A stretch of 64,000 nt of DNA from Palsa-513 sp050010595 (GTDB lineage Bacteria; Actinomycetota; Thermoleophilia; Solirubrobacterales; Solirubrobacteraceae): contig JBEKKS010000005.1 in assembly GCA_050010595.1 (NCBI GenBank), forward strand, positions 62,001-126,000, in the 5' to 3' direction. This document shows, piece by piece, positions 8,247 through 17,411 of the stretch. A model generated the notes under the pieces. It was not told the origin of the DNA. It searched no databases and was given only the letters and a program-made list of their open reading frames with translations. Every line of letters starts with the position of its first letter. Position 1 is the stretch's first letter. The position numbers and the translations under genes were made by a program.

Positions 8247-9733
8247 GCTGTACCCGCGGCAGTGGACGCGACGTCGTCGACGAGCGCGTCGACGACACCG
8301 GGGATGTCGTGGCGGGTTGCCTCAACGTGCGGCTCGAGGCCATGCTCGCGCAGCGTCGCGCTCGTAACGGGACCGATCGAGACGATCCGCGTCGCGGGTC
8401 CCGGCTGCGCCTGCTCGAGCAGAAAGCGCACCGTGGAGGAGGAGGTGAACGTCAGGTAGTCGGCAGCCCCGAGCGCCAGCGCGCCCGCTTCGTCGACCGG
8501 TTCGGCAACGGTGTCGTAGAGCTCGCTGACGGTCACCTCCACGCCACGCGCGCGCAGCCCGTCGACCAGCGTGTCGCGAGCGACAGCGGCGCGAGCGACC
8601 AATGCACGACGCGCAGGCACCGTCGCGTCGAGCGCCTCGAGCAGGCCCTCGGCGACGAAGCGCTCGGGCACGACGTCCGCGCGGATCCCGTGATCAGCAA
8701 GCGCGGCGGCGGTTCCGGGTCCGATCGCCGCGACGCGCAACCCCGCGAGCGCGCGCGCGTCGAGGCCCCGCTGCGCGAGGCGCTCAAACAGCAGCTCCAC
8801 TCCGTTCGTGCTCGTCAGGCAGAGCAGATCGAAATGCGCGAGGTCAGGCAACTCGACCTCGCGTGGCACGATCCGAATCGCCGGGACCTCGATCACGCGG
8901 GCGCCGAGCTCGCGCAGGCGCGAGGCGAGGGCGCTCGCCTGCATGCGCGCCCGCGTCACCGCGACGCTCAGGCCGGCAAGCGGGGCGGGGCGCAGCCAGC
9001 TGAGCTGCTCAGCGAGGCTCGCCACCTCGCCGACGATCGTGACAGCCGGCGCGCGGACGTCCTGCTCGGCGGCCGCCGCGACGATGCTCGAGAGCGTCGC
9101 GACGATGGTCCGCTGGTCGGGATAGGTGCCGCGCTCGACGATCGCTACGGGCTGCGCGGGCGGGCGGCCGGCCGCGATCAGGCGCTGCGTGACACCGGGC
9201 AGCTGGCGCACCCCCATGTAGAACACGAGCGTGCCGGGAAACGCTGCGAGCGCGCCCCAGTCGAGCGTCGATTCCGGCTTGGCGGGATCCTCGTGCGCGG
9301 TGACGAGCGCAACGCCGCTCGCAAGGCCACGATGGGTCACAGGGATACCGGCATATGCCGCCGCCGCGATTCCGGCCGTCACGCCGGGCACCACCTCGAA
9401 GTCGATGCCTGCCGCGCGCAGCGCGAGCGCCTCCTCGCCACCGCGTCCGAAGACGAATGGGTCGCCGCCCTTCAGGCGCACGACCGTATTCCCCGCGCGC
9501 GCCTGCTCGAGCAGCATCGCGCCGATCAGCTCCTGATCGACCGACGGGCCGCCACCCTCCTTACCGACATAGCGCAGGTCCGCGTCGGCCCGCGCGCCGC
9601 TGAGCGCCTCGGGCGGGATCAGGCGGTCGTAGAGGATCACGTCGGCAACGGCGATCAGCTCGATTGCCCGCGCCGTCAGGAGTCCCGGATCGCCCGGGCC
9701 GGCGCCGACGAAGTAGACGCGTCCGACACTCAT
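8243..9733 (-). CDS. cobA-hemD: Fused uroporphyrinogen-III C-methyltransferase / uroporphyrinogen-III synthase
   Basis: One polypeptide of 496 residues carries two steps of tetrapyrrole synthesis. Residues 1 to about 245 are the SAM-dependent CobA/SUMT domain: VGAGPGDPGLLT at the start, then the RLKGGDPFVFGRGGEE loop and VPGVTAG. Residues about 250-496 are HemD, with VTRAR, a LTSTNGVELL loop and TFTSSSTVRFLL. Together they cyclise hydroxymethylbilane to uroporphyrinogen III and methylate it to precorrin-2. The ATG forms ATGA with the hemC stop. CobA-HemD fusions are well known in actinobacteria and firmicutes. Confidence 0.94.
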   Translation of the reverse strand: MSVGRVYFVGAGPGDPGLLTARAIELIAVADVILYDRLIPPEALSGARADADLRYVGKEGGGPSVDQELIGAMLLEQARAGNTVVRLKGGDPFVFGRGGEEALALRAAGIDFEVVPGVTAGIAAAAYAGIPVTHRGLASGVALVTAHEDPAKPESTLDWGALAAFPGTLVFYMGVRQLPGVTQRLIAAGRPPAQPVAIVERGTYPDQRTIVATLSSIVAAAAEQDVRAPAVTIVGEVASLAEQLSWLRPAPLAGLSVAVTRARMQASALASRLRELGARVIEVPAIRIVPREVELPDLAHFDLLCLTSTNGVELLFERLAQRGLDARALAGLRVAAIGPGTAAALADHGIRADVVPERFVAEGLLEALDATVPARRALVARAAVARDTLVDGLRARGVEVTVSELYDTVAEPVDEAGALALGAADYLTFTSSSTVRFLLEQAQPGPATRIVSIGPVTSATLREHGLEPHVEATRHDIPGVVDALVDDVASTAAGTA

Positions 9734-10605
9734 CCGAGGAGCTCCAGCGCACCGACGTTGCAAAGCCGCGCGGCAAGCTCTCCGGCGAGCTCAACGGGAT
9801 CGCCCCCAACCAGCGCATCGCGCACCCACGCCGAGCCGTCAGCCCGGCCGACGAAGGCGACAAGCTCGAGCTCGCCTTCCGGGAGCGTACGGGCGTGCGC
9901 GCCGATCGGCGTGTGGCATGTAGCGCCAAGTGCCCGGGCGAGCTCGCGCTCGGCGCGCAACTCGCGCTCGGTCGCGGGGTCGCGCAGCGCTTCGATCGCT
10001 GCGGCGACGCGCGCCTCGCCGGAGCGCGCCTCGATCGCGAGGGCCCCCTGACCGACGGCCGGGACGAGTTCGTCGAGCGGCACTCCCGGCGGGCGACCGA
10101 GACGCTCGAGACCCGCGCTGGCCAGAACGATCGCGTCGAGCTCACCTTCGCTCAGACGGCGCAGGCGCGTGTCGATGTTGCCGTGCAGCGGGACGACGTC
10201 GATGTCGTCGCGCAGTGCGAGCAGCTGGGCGCTGCGGCGCAGGCTGCTCGTGCCGACCTTCGCGCCGCGCGGCAGGTCGGCGAGCGAGCGAGCTCCGCAA
10301 AGCGCGTCGCGCGCCTCGAAGCGCTGCGGGCTCCCCGCCAGCTCGAGGCCCGGGGCGAGCTCTCCCGGGACGTCCTTGGCCGAGTGCACCGCGAGGTCGA
10401 TCTCGCCGGCGGCGAGCGCATCCTCGATCCTGTCCACCCAGCGGTGCTTGTCGCTGTCGGGCCCGCCCTCACGGTCACCGCTCGGTGTGAGCGTGACGAG
10501 CTCGACCGGCTCCGCGATCGCCTGCGCCACGAGCGAAGCCTGAGCGAGCGCGAGCGGGCTGCCCCGTGTCCCGAGTCTAAGGGGCGGCTGGGTGCGAGCG
10601 CTCAC
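9730..10605 (-). CDS. hemC: Porphobilinogen deaminase (hydroxymethylbilane synthase)
   Basis: Polymerises four porphobilinogens to hydroxymethylbilane. The 291-residue protein has the opening LGTRGSPLALAQ, the VHSAKDVP motif near residue 73-80, GTSSLRR at 118-124, HGNIDTRL, and the dipyrromethane cofactor Cys230 within GATCHTPIGAH. Its start overlaps the hemA stop by 4 bases and its stop overlaps cobA-hemD by 4 bases, so the chain hemA-hemC-hemD is strictly coupled. hemB and hemL are not in the window. Confidence 0.96.
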   Translation of the reverse strand: MSARTQPPLRLGTRGSPLALAQASLVAQAIAEPVELVTLTPSGDREGGPDSDKHRWVDRIEDALAAGEIDLAVHSAKDVPGELAPGLELAGSPQRFEARDALCGARSLADLPRGAKVGTSSLRRSAQLLALRDDIDVVPLHGNIDTRLRRLSEGELDAIVLASAGLERLGRPPGVPLDELVPAVGQGALAIEARSGEARVAAAIEALRDPATERELRAERELARALGATCHTPIGAHARTLPEGELELVAFVGRADGSAWVRDALVGGDPVELAGELAARLCNVGALELLG

Positions 10606-11960
10606 GCGCGCTTGTCGGCACGCAGCTGGCGTACCTCGCCTGACTGCGGCGCTGCTGCGTCCTGCTCCTGCGCGGCGGCCGCCTCGCCCTCGAGCGCGAA
10701 AAGCTCGCGCAGCAGCTCGACCGCACGATGACCGCGCCCTACCTCGAGCGCCTTGAGGCGCAGCGTCGGCTCGTGCAACAGGCGTGCTGCGACCGCGTGA
10801 GCGAGCGCGTCGATGCGCTCGCGATCGGCCGCCGACGCTGACTCCCAGCGGCTCGCGTTCTCGGCGAGCAGCTGCTCGACGATCCCCTCACCGCGCCTGC
10901 GCAGCGCGGCCAGCGTCGGACGCACATCGAGCTGCCCGAGCCAGCCGGCGAAGCGATCGATCTCCTCGGCGATTACGGCCTCGGCGCGGGGGATATCGGC
11001 AGCACGGCTCGAGAGATTGCGCGCGACGACACCCTGCAGATCGTCGATGTCGCGCAGCGTCACGCCCTCGAGCTCACCGCACGCGGGCTCGATGTCGCGC
11101 GGAACCGCGATGTCGATCAAGAGCAGCGGACGCCAGTTACGGTGCGCCATGACGAGCTCGAGCTCCTCGTAGCCGACGATCGGATGCGGCGAGGACGTGG
11201 AGGCGAGCACGATGTCGGCGGCTGCGAGCTGGTCCGGGAGCTGCTCGAGGCCGACGACCGAGCCGCCGAAGCGCTCGGCCATCGATAGCGCGCGGTCGGC
11301 GTGGCGGTTGGCGACGAAGATCGTCCGCACGCCGCGCTGGGCGAGCGCCTGCGCGGTCAGCTCGCTCGTCTCGCCGGCGCCAATGATCACTACATGGCGA
11401 CCCGACAGCTCGCCGAGCAGCGAGTCGGCGAGCTCCACCGCCACCGACGAGAGGCTGACGTGGGCGTCGGCGAGCGCGGTCTCGTTGCGCACGCGCTTAC
11501 CGGTGTGCAACGCCGCAGTGAACAGGCGGTTGGTCAAAGGTCCCGTCGTGCCGGCGCTGAGCGCCGCTTCGTAGGAGCGCTTGACCTGGCCCTGGACCTC
11601 GTGCTCGCCGAGGATCATCGAGTCGAGGCCCGCGGTCACGCGGAACAGCTGACGCGCAGCGTCGCAGTTGCGCGGGGAATAGCTTCGCTCGGCGAGCTCG
11701 GTCGGTCGGATCCCCGCATGGACTGCGAGCTGCGCGAGCGCGACACCCTCGGCGGCCACCGGATCGGCCCCCACGAGGTAGAGCTCGGTGCGGTTGCAGG
11801 TCGAGATCACGACCGCCTCGGCCACCTCCTCGCTGGCGCAGAGCGCGCCCGTGAAGCGGATTGCCTGCTCGTGCGTGAGCGCCGCCCGCTCACGCAGTGC
11901 GACGGGCGCAGCCTTGTAGGAGATGCCGAGACAGAGCAGCTCGTGATGTGACTGGCTCAT
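10602..11960 (-). CDS. hemA: Glutamyl-tRNA reductase
   Basis: First committed enzyme of the C5 tetrapyrrole pathway, reducing Glu-tRNA to glutamate-1-semialdehyde with NADPH. The catalytic cysteine is Cys55 in STCNRTELY. The substrate loop GLDSMILGEHEVQGQVK and the nucleotide-binding VIIGAGETSEL follow. At 452 residues it is slightly long because of an Ala/Gln-rich C-terminal tail (AAAAQEQDAAAPQ). The ATG overlaps the CcmD-like stop by 4 bases, tying heme synthesis directly to the cytochrome c maturation genes. Confidence 0.96.
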   Translation of the reverse strand: MSQSHHELLCLGISYKAAPVALRERAALTHEQAIRFTGALCASEEVAEAVVISTCNRTELYLVGADPVAAEGVALAQLAVHAGIRPTELAERSYSPRNCDAARQLFRVTAGLDSMILGEHEVQGQVKRSYEAALSAGTTGPLTNRLFTAALHTGKRVRNETALADAHVSLSSVAVELADSLLGELSGRHVVIIGAGETSELTAQALAQRGVRTIFVANRHADRALSMAERFGGSVVGLEQLPDQLAAADIVLASTSSPHPIVGYEELELVMAHRNWRPLLLIDIAVPRDIEPACGELEGVTLRDIDDLQGVVARNLSSRAADIPRAEAVIAEEIDRFAGWLGQLDVRPTLAALRRRGEGIVEQLLAENASRWESASAADRERIDALAHAVAARLLHEPTLRLKALEVGRGHRAVELLRELFALEGEAAAAQEQDAAAPQSGEVRQLRADKRA

Positions 11961-12151
11961 CGGTGGCCGTTCTCCTCGCCGCCATCGGCAGCCGAACGGC
12001 GACGCAGCTCCTCGGTCAGATCGCTCAGGGTGCGCTCGTTACGCGTCAGCTTGGTCGCCATGATCGCAACATAGATCAGCACGATCAGGAAGAAGGCGAT
12101 GTACGCACCGGCGACGTACGGGCCCGCGGTATGGAGCGGTAGCGGGGCCAC
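11957..12151 (-). CDS. Small CcmD-like single-pass membrane protein
   Basis: A 64-residue product, placed where CcmD is expected. One membrane helix (GAYIAFFLIVLIYVAIM, residues about 15-31) is followed by a charged amphipathic tail with TLSDLTEELRRR. The GTG start shares one base with the ccmC stop (TAGTG). CcmD helps the CcmABC complex release heme-loaded CcmE. Sequence conservation in this family is low, so the call rests mainly on position, size and topology. Confidence 0.7.
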   Translation of the reverse strand: MAPLPLHTAGPYVAGAYIAFFLIVLIYVAIMATKLTRNERTLSDLTEELRRRSAADGGEENGHR

Positions 12152-12891
12152 TAGACCCCGGTTCCCGTCAGTGATGGCGCCGCGCTGCGTCGTGCGGGGG
12201 GCTCGTCGGTCTGCTCGGAGAGCAGCGCGCGCAGGGCGCGCAGCTGGGCGGCGACATGCTTCGCCGTCATCTCGAAGCGCCACAGCGTGATCCAAAGCAG
12301 CGTGATCGATACGAGCGCGAGATAGAAGACGACCTGCATGCGGCCTGGCAGGTTGCCGGAGACGTTGTCGAGCGTACGTGGATGCACGTAGGCGGGTCCA
12401 GCGCGGACGATCGCGAAGCAGACAGGCACGAACACCCCTGCGGTCACCGCGAAGACAGAGGCATAGCGCGCTTGACGCTCCGGATCCTCGATCGCGAAGC
12501 GCAGCGGCTGGTAGGTCGCGTAGAGCAGCATCACGAGCAGGAAGGAGACGAGCGTCGGGTCATCCCAGACCCACCAGTGACCCCAGGCGCCACGCGCCCA
12601 GATCGAGCCGGTGATCAGGACAGCCACACCGAAGATCAGCGAGATGTGGATCGCGACATAGGACCGCATGTCCCAGCGCGCATCGCGCGTGCGCAGGTGC
12701 ATGAGCGCCATCAGGCCCGCGGCAACGAAACCGCAGAGCGTGGCGATCGCCAGCGGCACGTGGATGTAGAAGATCTTCTGCAGGAACCCGAGGTAGGCGT
12801 CGTTGGGCGCCCAGTAGAGCGCCGCGGCGAGCGTTAGGGCCACGGCACCAGCCGTGACCAGCGAGAGGGGGCGCAGCCCCTTGCCGTACAC
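12151..12891 (-). CDS. ccmC: Heme export/handling protein CcmC (CcsA family)
   Basis: Multi-pass membrane protein that presents heme to CcmE during cytochrome c maturation. The tryptophan-rich heme-binding motif WGHWWVWD is at 103-110, with flanking conserved histidines in FYIHVPLA (His44) and VHPRTL. Six hydrophobic segments are visible in 246 residues, the normal CcmC size. It lies 4 bases after ccmB and runs straight into the CcmD-like gene. Confidence 0.92.
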   Translation of the reverse strand: MYGKGLRPLSLVTAGAVALTLAAALYWAPNDAYLGFLQKIFYIHVPLAIATLCGFVAAGLMALMHLRTRDARWDMRSYVAIHISLIFGVAVLITGSIWARGAWGHWWVWDDPTLVSFLLVMLLYATYQPLRFAIEDPERQARYASVFAVTAGVFVPVCFAIVRAGPAYVHPRTLDNVSGNLPGRMQVVFYLALVSITLLWITLWRFEMTAKHVAAQLRALRALLSEQTDEPPARRSAAPSLTGTGV

Positions 12892-12895
12892 CGGA

Positions 12896-13585
12896 TCAGT
12901 CCTCCAGGAGGAAGTCGAAGAGGGCGAACGCGATCAGCCCGAAGAGCGCATCATAGAGCGCCAGAATCACAGGCCAGCGCACGCCGACGCCCGCCGCCCG
13001 CGGGTAGTCGAAGAGCGGCGCACTCCAGCTCGCCGCGCAGAGCAACACTGGGACCAGCAACGGGAGCGACATCAGCGGTCCGAGCAGGTCGCGCGCCTGG
13101 GTTCGCACCGCAAGCGCGCCGACGAGCGCGCCGATCACGGCGATGCCCAAGTCGCCGAGCGCGAGCGCGCCAAGCAGGCCCGGAAGTGCCTGCCAGAGCG
13201 AGGGCTCGAGCAGCAGGATCGCAAACGCCGGGAGCGCGATCAGCTCGAGCACGACGAGGTAGGTCAACAGCACGAGCACCTTCGCGACGAGCATCGTGCT
13301 GCGCTCGGCGGGGGACAGCAGGAAGGCGTCGAAGCCGCCCTGCTCGGCATCGGCGACGTAGATCCGGTTGGTCGCAAGCAGTGCCGCCAGCAGCAGCGTC
13401 ACCCAGAGCACGCCGCTTGCGAGGTTGCCGGCGAGCGCGTCCACGCCGAGCCCGAAGTGAAACAGCACGAACGCCGTGACCGAGAACAGGCACATCGCCG
13501 GCAGCGACTCGAACGTGCGCAGCTCGAGCCGCAGCTGGGCGCGCAGCAGCGCCACGACGACCGCGGAGCTGCGCGGGCGGCTCAT
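12896..13585 (-). CDS. ccmB: Heme exporter subunit CcmB
   Basis: Membrane subunit of the CcmAB ABC complex for cytochrome c maturation. The 229-residue protein has six hydrophobic segments and the family blocks SVTAFVLFHFGLG near residue 35, DAEQGGFDAFLLSP, and ALGDLGIAVIGALVGAL. The ATG overlaps the ccmA stop by 4 bases. No signal peptide is expected or seen. Confidence 0.9.
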   Translation of the reverse strand: MSRPRSSAVVVALLRAQLRLELRTFESLPAMCLFSVTAFVLFHFGLGVDALAGNLASGVLWVTLLLAALLATNRIYVADAEQGGFDAFLLSPAERSTMLVAKVLVLLTYLVVLELIALPAFAILLLEPSLWQALPGLLGALALGDLGIAVIGALVGALAVRTQARDLLGPLMSLPLLVPVLLCAASWSAPLFDYPRAAGVGVRWPVILALYDALFGLIAFALFDFLLED

Positions 13586-14286
13586 GCGTAGAGCCGCCCC
13601 AGCGCGGCCGCGTCGACCTCCAGCGGCGGCGCGACGAACTCGACGCGCCCGCGCGAGAGGCCAAGCACGAGATCGGCTTCCTCGAGCGCGGCGCGCGGGT
13701 CGTGACTGACGAGAATCCGGGTCTTGCCCGTCGAGCGGCCAATCAGTGGCTCGACGCGCGCACGCGCGCTCGGATCTAGGTTCGCGTAGGGCTCGTCCAG
13801 CAGCAGCAGATCGGGTTCGTGCAGCAGCGCACGGCAGATCGCTGCACGCTGGACCAGGCCACGCGAGAGCGTGCGCAACGGCTCATCTGCGCGCCGCTCG
13901 AGCCCCGCGAGCTCGAGCACCTGCGCGCTGCGCTGCGCGCCGACAGCATGCAGCGTGGCGTGCAGGCGCAGGTTCTCGCGCACGGTGAGGTCGCGGTAGA
14001 GGAGCGGCTCGTGCGCGAGCAAGCCGATCCGGCCGGACACCGCCCAGCTCTCTGCCGGTAGCGCATGCCCAAGCACCGAAAGCTCGCCCGCATGCGGGCG
14101 CAGCAGCGTCGCGAGCAGGCGCAGCAGCGTCGTCTTGCCGGCGCCATTCGGACCGAGCACCGCGAGCGTCTGACCCGACTCGAGCGTGAGCGTTACGTCC
14201 GCGAGCGCGACTCGCTCGCCATAGCGACGCGTCAGCCCGCGGAGCGCAAGCGCGCTCTCCGGCTGCGGTTGCGCCGCTACCCCCAA
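13582..14286 (-). CDS. ccmA: Heme exporter ATP-binding subunit CcmA
   Basis: ABC ATPase that powers release of holo-CcmE. Walker A is GPNGAGKTT, the signature region LSRGLVQRAAI, Walker B LLLLDEPYANLD, and the H-loop VSHD. The start is uncertain: no ATG or GTG fits, and I use a TTG that lies directly after a GGAGGT and overlaps the upstream stop by 10 bases, giving a protein starting MGVAAQPQPES. Very close spacing of the ribosome site to that TTG is odd; a start further inside the upstream gene cannot be excluded. Confidence 0.88.
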   Translation of the reverse strand: MGVAAQPQPESALALRGLTRRYGERVALADVTLTLESGQTLAVLGPNGAGKTTLLRLLATLLRPHAGELSVLGHALPAESWAVSGRIGLLAHEPLLYRDLTVRENLRLHATLHAVGAQRSAQVLELAGLERRADEPLRTLSRGLVQRAAICRALLHEPDLLLLDEPYANLDPSARARVEPLIGRSTGKTRILVSHDPRAALEEADLVLGLSRGRVEFVAPPLEVDAAALGRLYA

Positions 14287-15401
14287 ACCTCCGCGGCGGT
14301 CTCGACGATCAGCGCGAGCTTCGCGCGCTGATCGTCGGCGGTCAGCTTGTTGCCCTCGACCGTCGAGGAGAAGCCGCACTGCGGTGACAGGCAGAGCTGT
14401 TCGATGTCGACGTAACCACTCGCCTCCTCGATCCGCCGCTTGAGCGCGTCCTTGTCCTCGAGCTGACCGCGCTTGGTCGTGACGAGCCCAAGCACGACCT
14501 GCTTGCCGGGCGGGACGAAGCGCAGCGGCTCGAAGCCGCCCGAGCGCTCGTCGTCGTACTCGAGAAAGAATCCATCGACCTCGAGCTCGTTGAACAGGGC
14601 CTCGGCGACGAACTCATAGCCGCCCTCCGCCGCCCACATCGACTGGGCGTTACCGCGGCAGAGGTGCGTTGTCACGGCAAGGTCGGCAGGTCGTCCTGCA
14701 AGCGCGCGGTTGATGTTTGCGATGTAGCGCTCGTGCAGGTGCTCGGGGTCGCCGCCGATCGCGGTGATGTGCTCGCGCTGGGCCGGGTCGTTGACATAGG
14801 CGAGGCTCGTGTCGTCGAGCTGGAGATAGCGGCAGCCGAGCCCGTAGACGCGACGGAGCTCGTCGTTGTAGGCCGCGGAGAGGTCGCTCCAAAAGTCTTC
14901 GAGGTCCGGGTAGACGGCGGGATCGATCGCCGAGTTGCCACCGCGGTAGTGGACCATCGACGGCGACGGAATCGTGAGCTTTGGCGTGACGCCCTCGCCG
15001 GCGACCTCGCGCAGGAAGCTGAAGTGCTCGCCGAAGATCGTCTCGCCCAGCTTCACCTTGCCGCTGACGCGCATCGCCGGGGGCGCGTAATCCCAAGTGT
15101 CTTCGTCGTTGCGAAACTGGACGTGGATCGACTCGCCCTCGACCTGGGTCACGCCGCCGAGGCTGTAGATGAAGTCCATGTGCCATGAGCCGCGGCGGAA
15201 CTCGCCGTCGGTCACGCTCTGTAGCCCGACATCGCGCTGCATCGCCACGATCTCACGGATCGCCGCGTCCTCCGCCTCGCGCAGCCCCGCGTCGCTCAGC
15301 TGGCCCGCGGTGCGCTGTGCACGCGCGTCGAGCAGCGCCTTCGGGCGCAGCAGGCTGCCAACGTGGTCGGCGCGGAACGGCGGCTCGGTGCGAGCTGACA
15401 T
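14277..15401 (-). CDS. Cobalamin-independent methionine synthase-like protein (MetE C-terminal family)
   Basis: A 374-residue single-domain relative of the catalytic half of MetE, a zinc methyltransferase fold that moves methyl groups to thiols. Motifs include DHVGSLLRP at the start, VTDGEFRRGSWH, the HLCRGN zinc-ligand block and SPQCGFSSTVEGN near the end. The ATG has a good AAGGAG six bases upstream. Full MetE is about 750 residues with an N-terminal twin domain, absent here, so the methyl donor may differ from folate. It heads the ccm-hem transcription unit. Confidence 0.87.
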   Translation of the reverse strand: MSARTEPPFRADHVGSLLRPKALLDARAQRTAGQLSDAGLREAEDAAIREIVAMQRDVGLQSVTDGEFRRGSWHMDFIYSLGGVTQVEGESIHVQFRNDEDTWDYAPPAMRVSGKVKLGETIFGEHFSFLREVAGEGVTPKLTIPSPSMVHYRGGNSAIDPAVYPDLEDFWSDLSAAYNDELRRVYGLGCRYLQLDDTSLAYVNDPAQREHITAIGGDPEHLHERYIANINRALAGRPADLAVTTHLCRGNAQSMWAAEGGYEFVAEALFNELEVDGFFLEYDDERSGGFEPLRFVPPGKQVVLGLVTTKRGQLEDKDALKRRIEEASGYVDIEQLCLSPQCGFSSTVEGNKLTADDQRAKLALIVETAAEVWG

Positions 15402-15520
15402 CAATGGCTCCTTCGCTCGGGGAGCGCCAACATAGCGCGCGCGGCGCGCAGCGCGGCGTTCGCACGACGCGCCCGAGCTGACGCTAGGATGCACTGCATC
15501 CAAGCCGGAGGACGCGAGTA

Positions 15521-16375
15521 GTGCCGCACCCAAGCTGGTCAACCTGGACGATCGATCCGCTCGTGATCGCGCTCGTACTCGGCGCGGCCTGGTTGTACGC
15601 GACCGCCTACAGGCGGGCAGCTCGCCTGGCCGGACCGGAGCGCCGCCCGGGCGTCGGGCACTGGCTGCCGTACAGCCTCGGGCTTGCGACCATCGCGCTT
15701 GCCTTGATGTCGCCGATCGATGCGATCGGCGACGGCTATCTGCTCTCGGCGCACATGCTTCAGCACATCCTGCTGCAGGACGTGGCTCCGGCGTTGATCG
15801 TGCTCGGGCTCCGCGCGCCGATCCTGCCACTCGGGCTCGGCAAGTGGGGACTGCGCCAGGTTGCACCGGGCGGCACGCTCGGACGCGTGATCGCGTTCGT
15901 CACGAGCCCGTGGGTCGCACTGCCGGCCTGGGCGCTCGCCACCTGGGTCTGGGCAATCCCGTCGATCTTCGACTACTCGGCCGGGCATCCGGTCGTGCAC
16001 GCACTCGAGCACGGCACGCTCTTCTACACGGGCCTCGCGATGTGGTGGCTGATCATCGACCCGCTGCCCTCCGCGCGGCGCGTGCCGGGCCCGCGGCGGC
16101 TCGCCTACCTCGGCTTCACGCGACTCGCGAGCGCTTTCGTCTGCGTTCCGCTGACCTGGCTGGCCCATCCCGAGTACGCGCGCTACGTCGCGGCACCGCA
16201 CCCCTACGGGATCAGCGCAATCACCGACCAGCACCTCGCGGGCGCCGGCATGTGCTTCCTCGAGTTCCTGATCCTCGGGATTGCGATGGCGGCGACCTTC
16301 CTCAGCTTCCTCAGCCGTGACGAGCGGCTCGCCGACGCGAACGATCGCGTCGGCGGCGGCCTCGCAGCGCGCTAG
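15521..16375 (+). CDS. ctaG: Cytochrome c oxidase assembly protein CtaG (caa3 type)
   Basis: Multi-pass membrane protein of the caa3_CtaG family, needed for copper delivery or assembly of cytochrome caa3 oxidase. About seven hydrophobic segments are visible, with the family's histidine-rich SAHMLQHILLQDVAPAL block and a later ALEHGTLFYTGLAMWW. GTG is the start, with GGAGG nine bases before it. It is divergent from the methyltransferase/ccm operon, and its stop interlocks with the convergent small secreted protein (shared CTAG). The context fits respiratory-chain biogenesis. Confidence 0.9.
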   Translation: MPHPSWSTWTIDPLVIALVLGAAWLYATAYRRAARLAGPERRPGVGHWLPYSLGLATIALALMSPIDAIGDGYLLSAHMLQHILLQDVAPALIVLGLRAPILPLGLGKWGLRQVAPGGTLGRVIAFVTSPWVALPAWALATWVWAIPSIFDYSAGHPVVHALEHGTLFYTGLAMWWLIIDPLPSARRVPGPRRLAYLGFTRLASAFVCVPLTWLAHPEYARYVAAPHPYGISAITDQHLAGAGMCFLEFLILGIAMAATFLSFLSRDERLADANDRVGGGLAAR

Positions 16376-16830
16376 TAGCCTGCGCCCTTCGTCTTGCCGG
16401 TCTTGGTGATCGGCGAGCCGTTGGTCCCGATCACGTACCAGGTGCCTCCATCGGCCTTGACCGCTTGCCCGGCCGTGTCGCCTGACCCCGTGTCGAGGAC
16501 GTACTCGTAGAGCGGGTGGCCGTCGTAGGTCACCTGCTCGGTGCCGCCGCGCTTGATCGTCCCGAGCTCGCTCGCCTTCGCCGAGCCCGTGGCCTTGGGC
16601 GATCGGCCGGTCACGAGCGCCGGCCAGTACGTCGCGCACGAGCCGCTGCAGTTCGACTTGTTCTTCTTGTCGGCGCTGAAGACATAGAGCGTGTGACCGT
16701 TGCTGCCGACGAGGATCGTGCCCAGCCGCGTCGTCGTCGTACCAACGGTCGCCACGGAGGAGGCCGCGACCGCGGCGCCCGCACCGAGCGAGAGGCCGGC
16801 GATCGCCAGCAGCGTTGGGAGCTTTTTCAT
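16372..16830 (-). CDS. Secreted protein with tandem Yx(F/W)xxD repeats (COG4315)
   Basis: A 152-residue exported protein. The ATG follows a strong GGAGGAA and is chosen over an upstream in-frame ATG without a site. A signal peptide covers residues 1-23 (LLAIAGLSLGAGAAVAA). Two repeats of the family follow: HTLYVFSADKKNKSNC and HPLYEYVLDTGSGD, with a Cys pair in CSGSCATYWPAL. Function of the family is unsettled; it is often near respiratory genes, as here beside ctaG. Confidence 0.85.
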   Translation of the reverse strand: MKKLPTLLAIAGLSLGAGAAVAASSVATVGTTTTRLGTILVGSNGHTLYVFSADKKNKSNCSGSCATYWPALVTGRSPKATGSAKASELGTIKRGGTEQVTYDGHPLYEYVLDTGSGDTAGQAVKADGGTWYVIGTNGSPITKTGKTKGAGY

Positions 16831-16868
16831 CGATTCCTCCAGAGTCTCGTTTGTCTTCAATGCCTGCT

Positions 16869-17285
16869 CTAGCGCGGCTTCGCCTCGCCATGGCGCTCGA
16901 GCCCATCATCGGGGATCGGCTCCCACGTCGCGGCGTAGTCGACGTACTGGCGAAAGCTCGGCCGCACGCCGGGATCGCCGTCGAACGCGCCCATCCGAAC
17001 ACTCAACCCCGCGTGCGTCTCCGGGTTGCGGCTGAAGATGTGCGAGCCGCAGACGCTGCAGAAGCACTTCTCCGCGCCGCCCTCGGGGTGCCAGCAGCTG
17101 ACGAGCTCCTCCCCGGCGAGGAAGCGCAGCTCGATCCCGTCGAGTCGCGCCTGCGCCGAGCTCGCGCCGCCGGTCCGCTTCTGGCAGCGCGTGCAGTGGC
17201 AGTAGCCGGCATGCTGCGCCGGCGCGCTCAGCTCGAAGCGGATCCGGCCACAGCCACAGCTGCATGACGTCGAGGGTTCGGCCAC
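16869..17285 (-). CDS. GFA/CENP-V domain zinc protein
   Basis: Small zinc-fold protein of the glutathione-dependent formaldehyde-activating (GFA) family. The 138 residues contain the cysteine pattern CSCGCGRIRFEL, YCHCTRCQKRTG and CFCSVCGSHIF expected for two zinc centres. Actinobacteria generally lack glutathione, so the family name should not be read as its reaction; the substrate is unknown. It is monocistronic as far as can be seen. Confidence 0.88.
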   Translation of the reverse strand: MAEPSTSCSCGCGRIRFELSAPAQHAGYCHCTRCQKRTGGASSAQARLDGIELRFLAGEELVSCWHPEGGAEKCFCSVCGSHIFSRNPETHAGLSVRMGAFDGDPGVRPSFRQYVDYAATWEPIPDDGLERHGEAKPR

Positions 17286-17411
17286 GGACCCTAAGTCTAG
17301 GTTCCCTCCCCGCCGGGCGGGTCACCCCGGCGTCGAGACGAGGATGGCCAGTAGGACCTCGGGTCGTGACGTGAGCTACCGCGACCCTGCAGGCCACAAC
17401 TGGGAGCTCGC

